64,000 nt of DNA from Hygrophila difformis (taxonomy: Eukaryota > Streptophyta > Magnoliopsida > Lamiales > Acanthaceae): positions 43,560,191 to 43,624,190 of the forward strand of contig JAOANR010000013.1 in the NCBI GenBank assembly GCA_030278955.1, written 5' to 3'. Both the position numbers and the translations under genes were made by a program. This document shows, in pieces, positions 24,487 to 36,233 of this stretch. The notes under the pieces are model-generated. The model was not told the origin of the DNA. It worked only from the letters and a program-made list of their open reading frames with translations, and searched no databases. How positions within the stretch are numbered: the first letter of the stretch is position 1; every line of letters begins with the position of its first letter.

Positions 24487-24920
24487 ATTTTGAGTTTGTT
24501 CTGATTTTTCATTTTTTGGTTCACAAGTCCTTTTGGGATTAGGAATGAATGAATATTTTTATTTCTTTTTTCTTATTTAGCTAGTGTCAGAGTACTTGCA
24601 TTTTACATGTTGGCTACTTGTGTAATAAATCTGGAAATGTTTGTTGAGAAAAATAAAAAATAAAAAATAGTAATAGGTAATTGCAAGGGAAGATTATTTA
24701 GCAGAAGAATTCATGTAGCAGAATCTACCCAAAACGGGGTACACAATATGCTTTGTTTTCATCGAAAGGTAAATGCTGATCACATTATTATTCTGAAAAG
24801 AGGTCGAGAGTTGAGATCATAAAAACCTACCAGCTACAAAGGATAGAAATAGAATGATCAGAATTATACCTTTATCACAGGCAGCAAGATATGTTAAAAT
24901 TCAACCGGAGTAGCATCATA
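24487..24920. other. Spacer and probable 3' UTR of the minus-strand gene at 24921
   Basis: AT-rich with no open frame of note. Its right part is the likely 3' UTR of the three-exon gene on the minus strand. Confidence 0.5.
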
Positions 24921-26638
24921 TTATGAGGTTGTAGTTGTACTCTCGCTGCTTTCATTCCTTTTTGGTGGTTCGAGGTCCAAGTAGTAGAATGGCTCAGTCG
25001 GCTCTTCTCTGCATACCAATCATACACTCGGGTAGTTATCTTATTATCTCATTCAAAAATCAAAAGGGAAGAATATTTATACTGAAACAAGACAATCTAG
25101 TCAATCTGAATGTGGTCTACTAAAAGGATCCATAAGAGTAAAAAAGATTAAAAGTATAATATCAAATAGATTTAGAATATGTTTTTCATAAATATGCATG
25201 AGCAATATGCCTGGAATATTTAGTAGGGAATCAGAAGAGTGACATGGTCGTTCTGTGATATGATTGAAAGTAGGATTTAACTGATACCAGTCGGTTAGTG
25301 TGCTTATTTATTTCATGGATTCACTGATTTAACTATTAGTGGTTCCTATTGAAGTGTTCGGTAAAATTTTTGGTCTTAGTATAAATATGGAAATCAATAT
25401 ATGAAAATAAACAAAAACCGTATTAAAACACTGAGTTGCCCAAATTTTCAAAATAGCATTTTAGAGTTCTCAATTTAAACAGCCAAAAGAGCTGTCTGAA
25501 AAATTGTCTACTTATATCAAACACTTCATCTTTGTCCTACAAAAGTATTCGCCCCAAGTATGGTGATACTTCTGCAAAATTCATCAAGCATCCATAGAAA
25601 TGATCTATGTGAGAATGCACAGGCGTTCAATGTTCAAATAACTCATAAGAAGATTAAAAGTACACCTGGAACAACAAAAAGATTAGAAGCAGAAAGAGTT
25701 TCAGAAAGTTTACCCTGGTTTCGAACGCATGCACCGCCAAAACAGCTTGAAGGGTCCTGGAATTGTTTTAAAAGGGTTCCCTTCAAAACATGCCTACACA
25801 AACAACAAAAACATACAGAGCCAGAGTATGCTAGCTTAGAATGGCAACTCTATAATTTTATTCTATGCGAACCAACATGCATAATAACAAGTATAGAGAG
25901 CTGCACCAGAAACTGCACTAGATCATTACTTATTATCCAAAGACTGCAATGTTTTCAATTAGCCGTATAAAGGCAATAAATCACACCCAAATCAGAGTAC
26001 AATTCAACAAATCATGGACGAAAGAGTCAAAGAGAGTTAATTACAAAAGACAGTAACACACTGCGCCTTATCTGAAAACAATCACTGATGAATCAAACAA
26101 TAGCACCCAACTGAAAACTTGCCCTAAGAAACTTACAAACCTTGACTATTGCACACAGCTGAAATCTTAAAACTCCAGTAAATCACAAGGCTTTTCATAT
26201 CCTCACCAAAAACTGTCCCTGATCAGAAATTCAATCTCTTTTCCATCTTTTCTACAATTACACTCTGAACAATCAAATTTTAATACAGGACACGATTATC
26301 CAAACCAAGCCAACGCATGAACTTCCCAGCAACATATGATAACCAGAGATTAAAATTCGAACACTAAATCAACATTTCTACCCCAAAAAAATAATACAAA
26401 ATATATATTAGAAAAAGGAAAAAGAAAAAAGAAGAAGAGAAAAAAAAAAAAAAAGATTGATTGTTCGATTTATGTAGTCCGATCCATAAAATTCAAACTT
26501 TTGGAGAAAACATCAAAATTGGCTTACGTAGATGACATCCTCGGCACGGTCATTGCATCTGTGGGCTTTCGGCTCGCGATGGTATCCCTCAGACACACCC
26601 CATGGACTCTCCCTTCTCGGGACCGGCCTTTCGCTCAT
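24921..26638 (-). CDS. Conserved small plant protein, 92 residues, three exons, function unknown
   Basis: Exons (minus): 26638-26528 (111 nt), 25793-25714 (80 nt), 25008-24921 (88 nt). Introns are GT-AG, phases agree, and the total is 279 nt including TAA. The protein starts MSERPVPRRESPWGVSEGYH, continues EPKAHRCNDRAEDVIY, then ACFEGNPFKTIPGPFKLFW and RCMRSKPGEEPTEPFYYLDL, and ends in a Ser/Thr-rich tail. I recall highly similar small proteins in other flowering plants but cannot attach a function. It has no signal peptide or membrane segment. Three Cys are present (CND, ACFEG, RCMRS). The first exon begins in a G+C-rich patch typical of a transcription start. No exon exceeds 40 codons, so simple open-frame searches miss it. 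Confidence 0.85.
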
Positions 26639-27045
26639 GCTTTTTCTAGGGTTTTAGAATTGGGGATTTTGGTTCTCTTTCTGTAACGAGGGACTATGGT
26701 TAATGGTTCTGTTTTGTCGCTCAATTTATGTACCGACTACTGTTCGGGTTTTAGCTCTGTACTGAGGTTCTGTTATGTAATTGTTTATTTATTTAAAAGT
26801 GACAACTATTCTTTTTTGGGTGTCTCAAGGTTGGGCACGTTTCTTTTTTTAAGCAAATTAGATTAATATAAGTATAATTAAAAACCACATAATAATAATA
26901 ATAAATATATTTTCTTCACAAAATCCCTATATATTTAACCATTAATATATCAATTTGACTTAACTATATTCGAAAAATTATATAACAATACGATTTAACT
27001 ATATATATTTAACAATTATATAACAATTTTTTGGGTGTCTCAAGG
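26639..27045. other. Upstream region of the small gene, AT-rich
   Basis: The first bases are the likely 5' UTR and promoter of the minus-strand gene. The word TTTTTTGGGTGTCTCAAGG occurs at about 26813 and again at about 27027. Otherwise I see nothing. Confidence 0.4.
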
Positions 27046-27507
27046 TATAAATAAAAATTATATAAAATATATATTCGAAAACTATACGATTAGACGATTC
27101 CAACAAGACCACACTTAACTATTTTTTTTTCTTTCTACATCATTAAGATAACAATAAGTCAAAGTTAAATAATAAATATGGTTAAAAGTCAAATGTAACC
27201 ATTATAAATTAGCTGAATAGATTAGTCAAATTTATTCATATTACTTTAATTACTAAACACTACTGGGGTTGGGGACTTACCCTAGCGGTCAAGTCCCCCG
27301 TCTTCCAACCATAGGTTGGGGGTTCGATCCCCACCCGGCCCAATATCCCTCCCCTTTATCCCCCTTTGTAATTTGTGTGGTTTGGGCTCCCACACACCTT
27401 TGCCGACACATGAGTGTCACCGTTTACCAAAAAAAAATTACTAAACACTACAACCTAAATTCTAGTGCCCAAAAGAAAGTGGTCACTTTTAATGGGACGG
27501 AGGGAGT
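27046..27507. mobile_element. Degraded Stowaway-like MITE interrupted by a SINE
   Basis: The left part carries family words (CGATTAGACGATTCCAACAA). The right part ends GGGACGGAGGGAG|TA, a Stowaway terminus. The SINE at 27264-27437 with its duplicated target sits in between. The left terminus is not clear. Confidence 0.6.
27264..27437 (+). mobile_element. tRNA-derived SINE with 14-bp target-site duplication
   Basis: The tRNA-like head has an A-box-like TTACCCTAGCGGTCAAG and a perfect B box GGTTCGATCCC at about 27321-27331. The body AATATCCCTCCCCTTTATCC is shared with 6079-6236, and it ends in an A tail. TTACTAAACACTAC flanks it exactly on both sides (27250-27263 and 27438-27451). Confidence 0.93.
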
Positions 27508-27599
27508 AACATTAGTAATTTTTTTTGGAGTACTTTGATTTATATTTTTGTCATGGTTATATAAGAAAAAACATAATAAAGTGAGGTCTTGCATACGTG

Positions 27600-27740
27600 C
27601 TGGGTGGGTAGTGAGACGGAGGAAGTAGTTTTCAAATACTATGAAATTTTTAAATTTTTTTACTTATACTGAATTTGAATTATTAATCGTTGAAAATGTA
27701 CATTGACATACGTACAAATAAGAAATGCTATACTTAAAAA
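27600..27740. mobile_element. Stowaway-family fragment, reverse orientation
   Basis: The segment at 27640-27735 (GAATTATTAATCGTTGAAAA, TACGTACAAATAAGAAATG) is the reverse complement of the 4386-4662 family. The terminus GACGGAGGAAGTA at about 27621 belongs to this or a neighbouring copy. Confidence 0.6.
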
Positions 27741-28630
27741 AATTTAACCATCACCAAGCATGGATATAGAAATGTTAGGAGTTTTATTTTTATTTTTATT
27801 TTTCATTTTAGTATTGACACTCGAGATTCGAAGTGTCAACCTAGTTTGAAAGTTCGGAATTTGACTACTTTAGCCAATTATCGAACTTACAAGTGTTAGA
27901 GCATCTACAACAACACTACCCATTTTTTTCCACATATGCGTCTCATCAATATTTATCTACTTTACTATCTATATCATTAAATTTTCCACAACAATACTAT
28001 CCAAGTTTTACTATGTATGGACCCACATTTCATCATTAATTCATTATTTATTTTTCAATACATATAATTTAAAATTCTTACTTAGTATTATCATCAAAAT
28101 TTTTAAATTAAAAAAATTAAAGGTTGCACATGTTTTGGGACAGCGACAGTGGAAGTTTGACAAAATTTGCTACTTCATTTATAAAGATTTCAATGGGTGA
28201 AGTAGTGGCAGCAAATGAATGACAGTGGAAGTTTGACAAAATTTGCTACTTTCATTTATAAAGATTTCAATGGGTGAAGTAGTGGTAGCAAATGAATTGC
28301 TACCTCATTATTTATTTTAGAACAATCTTGTACAGCATTAATTTTATTTTGATCCAATTAATTAAATTGAGATAGAATTTGTGTAAATGACTTGTGCTTC
28401 AGGTAAAAGATTAAATAAAATAAAATAGAATTGAGATGTTATATAATTTTATTATAAAATAAGTAAATTGACATTAACTGATCAGTATTCAGCTTGGAGT
28501 AAATACACATTAGGAAGACTGTATTGAAGAACATGTAAATATTGAAGGCATAAATAAACTGAGGCAAATATATAACTAGACCTGGTATCGATAGAATATT
28601 TATATTCTGATAATTAGCAATTTGCCAATT
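27741..28630. other. Spacer with possible MITE remnants and RlmN 3' flank
   Basis: GAGCATCTACAACAACACT at about 27899 looks like a MITE terminus, but I found only a poor partner at about 28340. The stretch also includes the 76-bp tandem duplication at 28145-28297 and the probable 3' UTR of the RlmN-like gene. Confidence 0.4.
28145..28297. repeat. 76-bp tandem duplication
   Basis: GACAGTGGAAGTTTGACAAA starts both copies (28145 and 28221). The copies differ by a one-base indel and one substitution by eye. Confidence 0.95.
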
Positions 28631-31600
28631 TCATACAGAAACTTCCAGGGCGGATTTAAATTTTTCAGGTACTTTGAGCAGGGGCACCTGGAATTCACCA
28701 GGCTTCCCAAGCTGCCCGCAGGCCGCCATCTGATCGTCGCCTCTGCTCAGTCGAAGGAAAACAACACACCCTGCTTCAGCTAGAACGTTCCGGAACTCAA
28801 TCATTTTGTCCACACTGGTTGGCGCGAACTGTGACCCGCAATGGGGATTGAATGAAATGAGATTGATCTTGCAGGGGATGCCCTGTACCAGACTGATCAA
28901 CCTTTTTGCGTCTTCAATACTGCACGTCATTCAGGACGAACAGAAGTCAAGAAAGATAATAGTGTGTTTGCAACAACACGGCATGCCTAGAAGTGTTTCT
29001 ATGTGGTGATGGATTCTAACCTGTCGTTAATTCCTGCAAGCATTACGTATTCGAACAGGACCTTGTAATTGTGTTTCAAGCAGAGTTCCTCCCGAAGAGT
29101 ACCAAGAAGCAGCTCAAGGTTGTACTTGCGGTTGATTGGCATGATCCAATTTCTTACCTGCATTCCGCATGATCAAGGCATCAATTTAGTTTATACCTGA
29201 CGCATCAAGCAAAACATAAATGGATAATGAAAAACAGGGTAACCAGCGAGAACCTCATCTGTTGTAGCATTTAGGCTTACAGCTAATGCACAGTTAGATT
29301 CTTTAAGAAAACGCTTCAATTGAGGAACAAGCCCACTGGTTGAAATGGTAACTTTCCGAGGGCTGAAATGAAGGCCTTGCTCGTCTACTAATATGTCAGC
29401 TGCTTTTATAACATTTTCAATATTTTGAAGCGGTTCACCCATTCCCTATCAAGAGGATGAACATTTTACTCAGGAACCTCAAAAGGAAGAATATATACAG
29501 ATTACAGATATAAAATCTCAATTCAAATAGTGAAAACTAACTTATGGCGCACAATATATAATCATGCTGTTAATGAACATCCAGACGACGATTACCATGA
29601 AAACAACATTTGTTATAGCGCCTACTTCATGTGAAAGCAGGCGCCTTGCGAAAACAGCCTGCTCCACTATCTCAGCAGTAGACAAATTTCTTTTTAATCC
29701 CATTCTGAAAAACAAATTACGATACACAACCAGAGATGCTAAATCAGAAAACAAGAAATGCCAACTGTACAAGTTTCAACTCAATTAAACTAGAATAATA
29801 TCATTCTTGTGTAGTTTTGTGTATTTAACTCCAAAACGAAATGCAGGTATCTATAGTTTTATGCATTATTCAAAGTTCAAACCATAAAAGGATGAAGAAA
29901 ACCAAGCATAAAAAACATATTCCAACAAACAGTCTTGCCTTCCAGTGTAGCAAAACTGACAGTTCATGGCACAGCCCACTTGACTAGAAACGCACACAGT
30001 GGTTCGGCCTCTATGACAAGGAATCACTACCGTTTCAATCACGAGTCCATCTTCCAATATGAATAATATCTGTAACCTCCTGCAACTTTCAAATGAATGA
30101 GATAGTTCTCAAAGCAGTCCGAGTACGCAGCAGAATATTTCTACATGCAGCCTAATGAAGAAAGACACGTGTAAATAAAATAGCAAAAAAGATGTGTTTA
30201 CTTTCCGGGTTCCATCCGATGCCGTAAACATATCCTTCAAATGTAATGCCTTCAACTCAGTATGTTCAGCCAACATCTTCTTGAATCCCTTGTTCAAACC
30301 TGGACCGCCAGTTTTAGTTCCAATCGAATGAGTGAGCAACATGAAAGTGAGAGAAAGAAAAACCGAACGCTTTGTTTTGACTTAAAAGTAAAAATGGAAG
30401 AAATAAAGTAAATGGGATGTGAAACATGAAATAGGTATGAATTCTTTATTTTCCATACAAAACAGATGAGTTCTTGAACAATGGTTTAGCAGGACAACTG
30501 GATGCAAAGCATTAAACTTAAGATTGATACATTAAATTTCATTAGAAGATCTTTTTAGTACACTGCAACACACAAAAGTAGCAACTGTTCATCAATATAC
30601 TACTCCCTCCGCTTCACAGTATTTGTCTTCTAAATATTTTAAAATGTTTCAAATTAATTGTCATTTAAACATTTCGAGACATTCATTATACTATTACCCC
30701 TATCTTTTCCAAAATTTAATACAATCATCACACCATTTATCTACTATTACCCTCAATTTCATCCATTTTTCTAACATGTATGCATTAACCTAAACTGCAA
30801 ATATTTTAAATCTGAGGGAGTTCATAAATTTTTCAATATGTGAAAACTAAGCAAAGCAAAACAGCTGGTCACCTTCTCCTCTCTTTACATTCAATCCATT
30901 AAGTGTTTATGGAGAAAAGGCTCTCCTTACGACATGGACATTATATTGATAACATATTAAAATTACGAAAACCAACCAAAAAATATTTTATTCCAAAATG
31001 TTGGAACATAAGCAATAACCTTCCAATTCTTCGTTGCAGTGAGCCCAAATATCATTTCCATACAGGCGTTTCCATAGCATCAAAGCCTGAGCGGGTCTGT
31101 AACCACGAGAACAAACCCAATTCTGTTGCAGCAGCTAACATCAGAATCGGAATAATAAAGACAAACTTTACATTATCTAAAATCCTATAGTATGCAGATA
31201 CCAGAGGAAAGACCAAATCATGTAATAGTATGTCAAAACAAATCTACTACTCTGAAATAGCCAAAATTTTGTTGCTAGTAGGAGCAGGATATCGTGAGAA
31301 AAAACCAGAAATGAGATAAATTTCATTAAAATTTTAATCTTAAAAGGCTTGAGAAAAGCAAATACACATATGCGATATGCCACATGAGTTGATTATATGT
31401 AGAACTCAATATGTAACTCAAAATTATTCATAGAAACAGATTAAGTTGCCAATAATGAGCCATCAATATCAACCAAAAGCTTCAATCCCATAAACATTAG
31501 AACTTCGTATCATCCCCAAGGCTAAATGAAATGCAAAAACAAAGAGCATGGACAAACATTACTAACTATACAAACAGGTTGAGAAAGGTAATGCACCTCA

Positions 31601-32051
31601 AACTCTGGGTATCTCATCCCTTTTAGTAGAACCTTGGAGCCCTTCATCGGAAGCTCATCATTCTCAATCACATCAGCTCCTAAGCACAAGCACAAATACG
31701 CAATTCACTTTTTCAATTTAAAACACGCACAGACACAACTAAAATCCAGGGAAAACAAGTATACAGATATGAAATTCAGAGTTTGCGCCGAGTTATACCC
31801 GAAAAAGTATTCGAATTAGAGATCTGAACCTTCGCCGAGGTTGCCAAGGCTGAAAGGAAACGACCATTGAATGATGTGTGTGGTGAGACGCAGAGAGAAA
31901 GAGCACGTGAATAAACTAAGGAAGGGAACACATGAGGAAGAGACACAGGTGGCACTCGTGAGAGCAATGAGAAAGAGGAAATGGCCGGAAAGGAAGGGCC
32001 GAGTGCGGCGAGCTGCCGCCGCCTCATCCACGGAGCACGGCCGAGGTTCAT
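28631..32051 (-). CDS. RlmN-like radical SAM rRNA/tRNA (adenine-C2) methyltransferase, probably organellar, nine exons
   Basis: It is expected to methylate C2 of a conserved 23S rRNA adenine (A2503 in E. coli) and possibly tRNA A37. Exons (minus): 32051-31799, 31679-31597, 31122-31020, 30299-30202, 30069-29939, 29704-29596, 29445-29254, 29157-29021, 28919-28631. The total is 1395 nt, 464 residues, in consistent phase. The N-terminal ~80 residues are Ser/Arg-rich with few acids, like a plastid or mitochondrial transit peptide. The 4Fe-4S motif is CAMNCQFC. The upstream Cys in TTVCVSSQ and the C-terminal Cys in AACGQLG match the two cysteines essential in bacterial RlmN. MGEPLQN and [10 protein letters not shown] are SAM-binding motifs. 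The intron after CYTGR needs a GC donor (AG|GCAAGA). ATG 32051 was chosen; 32030 is possible. Confidence 0.92.
30603..30820. mobile_element. Stowaway-like MITE in an RlmN intron
   Basis: It starts TA|CTCCCTCCGCTTCACAGTA and ends AAATCTGAGGGAG. The interior differs from the main family in this window. It lies in the intron between exons 3 and 4 of the RlmN-like gene. Confidence 0.8.
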
Positions 32052-32178
32052 TGCCTTTTGGCCTTTGCTGGGTAAAAACCTCAAAAACCTATTAAATCAA
32101 ATTACTAACTGATATTGCATTTACTACATTTATGAAAGTATTAATTTAAATAAACTAAATAATAAACTTCATCAACCA

Positions 32179-32250
32179 GCGTTTGTAGTCCAACGGTTAG
32201 GATAATTGCCTTCCAAGCAATAGACCCGGGTTCGACTCCCGGCAAACGCA
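32179..32250 (+). tRNA. tRNA-Gly (anticodon TCC)
   Basis: A 72-base cloverleaf. Acceptor stem GCGTTTG pairs with CAAACGC, followed by discriminator A. The D-arm region is TAGTCCAACGGTTAGGATAA. The anticodon stem-loop is ATTGC-CTTCCAA-GCAAT with TCC at 32212-32214. The T arm is CCCGGGTTCGACTCCCGG. It is intronless, and a T-run (TTTCTTTTATTT) follows as the Pol III terminator. It lies head to head with the RlmN-like gene, about 130 bp from its ATG. Confidence 0.97.
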
Positions 32251-32330
32251 GTGTTTCTTTTATTTGATCTTTTTTATGTACACACAGCCTCTGATGATTT
32301 TTTGCAACAATTTAAAGCTGCGTGTGAAAC

Positions 32331-32634
32331 TGTTATATAAAATAACCTATTAGCTAAATAAGTTTTATCTATATATAATATTGTATGGATAATATATAGT
32401 AATGATGCAAAGCTTAAATGAAACCAAAGAAATGGAAACGGGGAGAGTAGTATTATTGAATGTGGCGTGTCTCCATATTGTGTCAATACAAGGTATTTAT
32501 AGGAAAGAGAGCAGACAGATTAATCATCAATTCAATGACTCACACTACTCAAATTTGGACACTTGACATGAAGATGAAACGTGGTGACTTATTAACATAG
32601 ACAGACATCCACACACCTTTATACATGTATAACA
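32331..32634 (-). repeat. Copia A 3' LTR
   Basis: TG...CA-bounded. It carries GGTATTTATAGG (TATAAATACC on the element's strand), the likely TATA box, at about 32492-32503. Its single difference from the other LTR is at GGAAACGGGGAG versus GGAAACGGTGAG. Confidence 0.96.
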
Positions 32635-32644
32635 CTCCCCCTTG
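32635..32644 (-). other. Copia A polypurine tract
   Basis: On the minus strand AAGGGGGAG lies directly before the 3' LTR, where plus-strand DNA synthesis of the element would be primed. Confidence 0.85.
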
Positions 32645-32770
32645 GCTGTCTATTATACAAAGAATATGCCTCGTTAAAACCTTACTAGGAAAAAACCCTG
32701 TGGGAAAAAATCCTAGTGAAGGAAAAAGAGTACAATATTCTTGTATTTATTTCTCCCCCTGATTTGGACA

Positions 32771-35700
32771 TCACTTTATATCTCGAAGCCGCCGCATTCC
32801 AATTTTCTTTACGAGCTTCTCGAATGTTGCAGTCGGCAATGCCTTGGTCAATAGATCCGCTAAGTTCTCATCTGATCGAATTTGTTGCACATCGATTTCA
32901 CCATTCTTTTGAAGATCATGGGTATAGAAAAATTTTGGTGAAATGTGTTTAGTCCTATCTCCTTTTATATAACCCACTTTTAATTGGGCTATGCAAGCCG
33001 AGTTATCTTCAAATAAAATTGTTGGGGGCATTTTTGGTTCAGTGACCAAACCACAATTTTTCAATATATGATTAGTCATTGACCTCAACCAAACACATTC
33101 TCGACTAGCCTCATGGATTGCTAATATTTCAGCATGATTTGAGGAAGTTGCCGTTAATGTTTGTTTCATAGATCTCCATGAGATAGCAGTTCCACCACAC
33201 ATAAAAATATAGCCTGTTTGAGATTTGGCTTTGTGTGGGTCTGATAAATATCCTGCATCGGCATATCCGATCAACTCATGTCGAGAATCTTTTGGGTAAA
33301 ATAACCCAAGGTCAACTGTTCCCTGGAGATAGCGAAAAATGTGTTTTATGCCTTTCCAATGTCGTTGAGTAGGGCAAGAACTAAATCTTGCGAGTAAATT
33401 AACAGCAAACGCGATATCAGGTCGCGTGCTATTTGCCAGATACATTAACGCGCCAATTGCGCTTAAATATGGCACTTCTGGGCCAAGTTGTTCTTCACCA
33501 TCTCCCTTTGGCCTAAATGGATCCTTTGCAGGATCAAGCGTCCGAACGACCATTGGACTACTTAACGGATGAGCATAATCCATTCGAAATTGCTTCAATA
33601 CCTTTTGGGTATAAGCTGATTGATGAACAAAAATACCCTTATCCAAATGCTCAATTTGCAAGCCAAGGCAGAATTTTGTTTTTCCAAAATCCTTTATTTC
33701 AAACTCCTTTTTAAGATATTCAACAGCCTTTTCTAGCTCTTCAGGAGTTCCAATTAAATTTAAATCGTCAACATAGACTGCAACGATTACAAATTCTGAC
33801 CCATTTTTCTTTATAAAAACACATGGGCATATTGGATCATTTATATAACCTTCATTAATTAAACTTTCGCTGAGGCGATTGTACCACATTCGGCCCGATT
33901 GCTTAAGCCCATAAAGTGATTTTTGTAATTTGATGGAATAAACTTCTCTGGACTTTGAGTTATAAGATTCAAGCAATTTAAACCCTTCAGGTATTTTCAT
34001 ATAAATATCATTCTCCAATGAGCCATATAAGTAAGCAGTAACAACATCCATCAGCCTCATTTCGAGCTTTTCTCGTACTGCTAGGCTCATGAGATACCTG
34101 AAAGTTATTCCATCCATAACTGGGGAATATGTTTCCTCAAAATCAATTCCCGGTCTTTGGGAAAATCCTTGGGCTACAAGCCTTGCTTTGTATCTTGCAA
34201 TTTTATTATTTTCATTTCTCTTTCTAACAAACACCCATCTATAACCAACTGGTTTTACATTTTCAGGTGTTTGGACTATAGGGCCGAATACTTTTCTTTT
34301 GTTCAGTGAATCCAATTCTGATTTAATTGCATCTTTCCATTTTGGCCAATCATCCCTTTGCCGACATTCATCAACTGATTTTGGTTCAGGATCCTCGTCA
34401 TCTTTCATCATCTCAAGTGCTACATTATATGCAAATACTTGATCAACTTTGATTTCTTTCCGGTTCCAATACTTTCCAGAAGTGATATAATTGAAAATTG
34501 TTTCAATAGTTTCACTTTCTTCTGGATTAGCATTTTCAGCATCAACTTCTTCAAAAGTTGAATTTGTTACCTCTTCAGGTTTTTCGTCATCCACGTGTAT
34601 AATTCTTTTCTTTCGTGGATTTTTATCTTTGGAACCCATTGGTCTACCACGCTTTTGCCGTGGATTAGATTCATTAGCACTTGGGATTTGCCCTTCAGGT
34701 ATATTTATTTTGGCCGGTGCATTTGCTGCTTCAATGTAAGATTTTGTCACTCTTGCAGCATCATTGAAGGCATCAGGCAATTGATTTGCAATCCTTTGCA
34801 AATGCACAATTCTTTGGACTTCTAATTCACATTGTTTAGTACGAGGATCACTGATATCAAGTGGGAGTTTCCACGAAATTTCTTTTTTTCAGTTGATTAC
34901 TTCCTCCCCCTAATGTCGGGAAATGTGATTCGTCAAAATGACAATCTGCAAATTTTGCAGTAAATAAATCACCCGTTGTTGGTTCAAGATATTTAATAAT
35001 CGAAGGGGATTCATACCCGACATAGATGCCCATCCTTATTTGAGGTCCCATTTTTGTCCTTTGAGGTGGTGCTATTGGTACATATACCGCACACCCAAAA
35101 ATTCTTAAATGGGAAATATCGGGTTCTTTTCCCGTTATAATTTGAGTAGGGGAGTAGCTATGATAGCTTGTCGGTCTAATTTTTACTAATGCTGCTGCAT
35201 GCAATATAGCATGTCCCCAAGCAGAAACGGGGAGTTATTGATGAAAAGGCCGTGCAATTAATTGCAACCTTTTGATTAATGATTCAGCCAGACCATTTTG
35301 GGTATGCACATACGGAACGGGATGTTCTACAGTGATACCAATAGATGTGCAAAAATCATCAAAAGCATTTGATGTGTATTCTCCAGCATTATCAAGGCGT
35401 ATTTTCTTTATTGGATAATCAGGAAATTGTGCTTGCAGTTTAATAATTTGTGCGAGTAGCCTAGCAAAGGCTAGGTTGCGAGTTGACAATAAACAGACAT
35501 GGGACCATCTTGTTGATGCATCAATTAGTACCATAAAGTACTTGAATGGTCCACAAGGTGGTTCTATTGGCCCACATATATCGCCTTGAATTCTTTCCAA
35601 AAATGCAAGGGATTCAATTCTCACTTTTGCTGGAGATGGCCTGGTAATTAATTTTCCTTGATAGCAAGCAGCACATGTAAACTCATTTGAATTCAAAACC

Positions 35701-36233
35701 ATTTTATGGTTTAATTTATGGCCACTGGAATTTTCAATAATTCGCCTCAACATCACGCTGCCCGGATGTCCAAGCCTTTCATGCCAGGTTATAAATTCAC
35801 TAGTAGCCTTTAGGCCTACTAGGTTATGTACTTCTCCGGCATAAATTTTTGTATAATATAATCCGGATGTCAAACATGACAGCTTTTCATGAACAAACTT
35901 TTTACCATTGATGGTTTGAGTAATTAAAACATACTCATTTCCTGCCTCATTTAAAGTTTCAATGTGATAGCCATTTTTTCGAATATCACCAAAACTTAGC
36001 AAGTTTCTTCGAGCCTTGCTTGAAAACAGGGCATTTTCAAATGCCAACTTTGTCCCTTTAGGGAGAAATATAACTGCTCTTCCAGATCCTTCAATACAAT
36101 TTTCATTACCGCTTATAGTTTTCACTGCGGTCTTTCCCAATTTTAATTGGGAGAAAAAGCTTTTGCTTTTTAAGATACTGTGCGTTGTAGCACTATCAGT
36201 GAGGCAGATTTCATTTTCAACTTGGCCATCCAT
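32771..36233 (-). pseudogene. Copia A pol: protease, integrase, reverse transcriptase, RNase H; two breaks
   Basis: It begins at ATG 36233. Domain order: protease (CLTDSATTHSIL), integrase zinc finger (HERLGHPGS ... CAACYQGK) and core (GDICGPIE, IRLDNAGEY, NGLAESLIKRL), reverse transcriptase (VYVDDLNLIG), and RNase H (GYADAGYLSD, FEDNSACIAQ, LADLLTKAL). Break 1 is an in-frame stop at 35235-35237. There the sequence differs from Copia B by a short inverted segment with a net loss of six bases. Break 2 is one extra T in a run of seven (34883-34889), shifting the frame before the reverse transcriptase. The remaining 678 codons (34807-32771) are open. These are observed differences between two copies in this window. 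Confidence 0.93.

Noticed and set aside
27899..28350. MITE starting GAGCATCTACAACAAC
   Set aside because: The proposed right end pairs poorly and the flanking triplets do not match, so I did not call an element.
31816..32031. Alternative minus frame [13 protein letters not shown] as start of the RlmN-like gene
   Set aside because: It ends in a stop before the exon 1 donor and does not join exon 2 in frame; the frame from ATG 32051 does.
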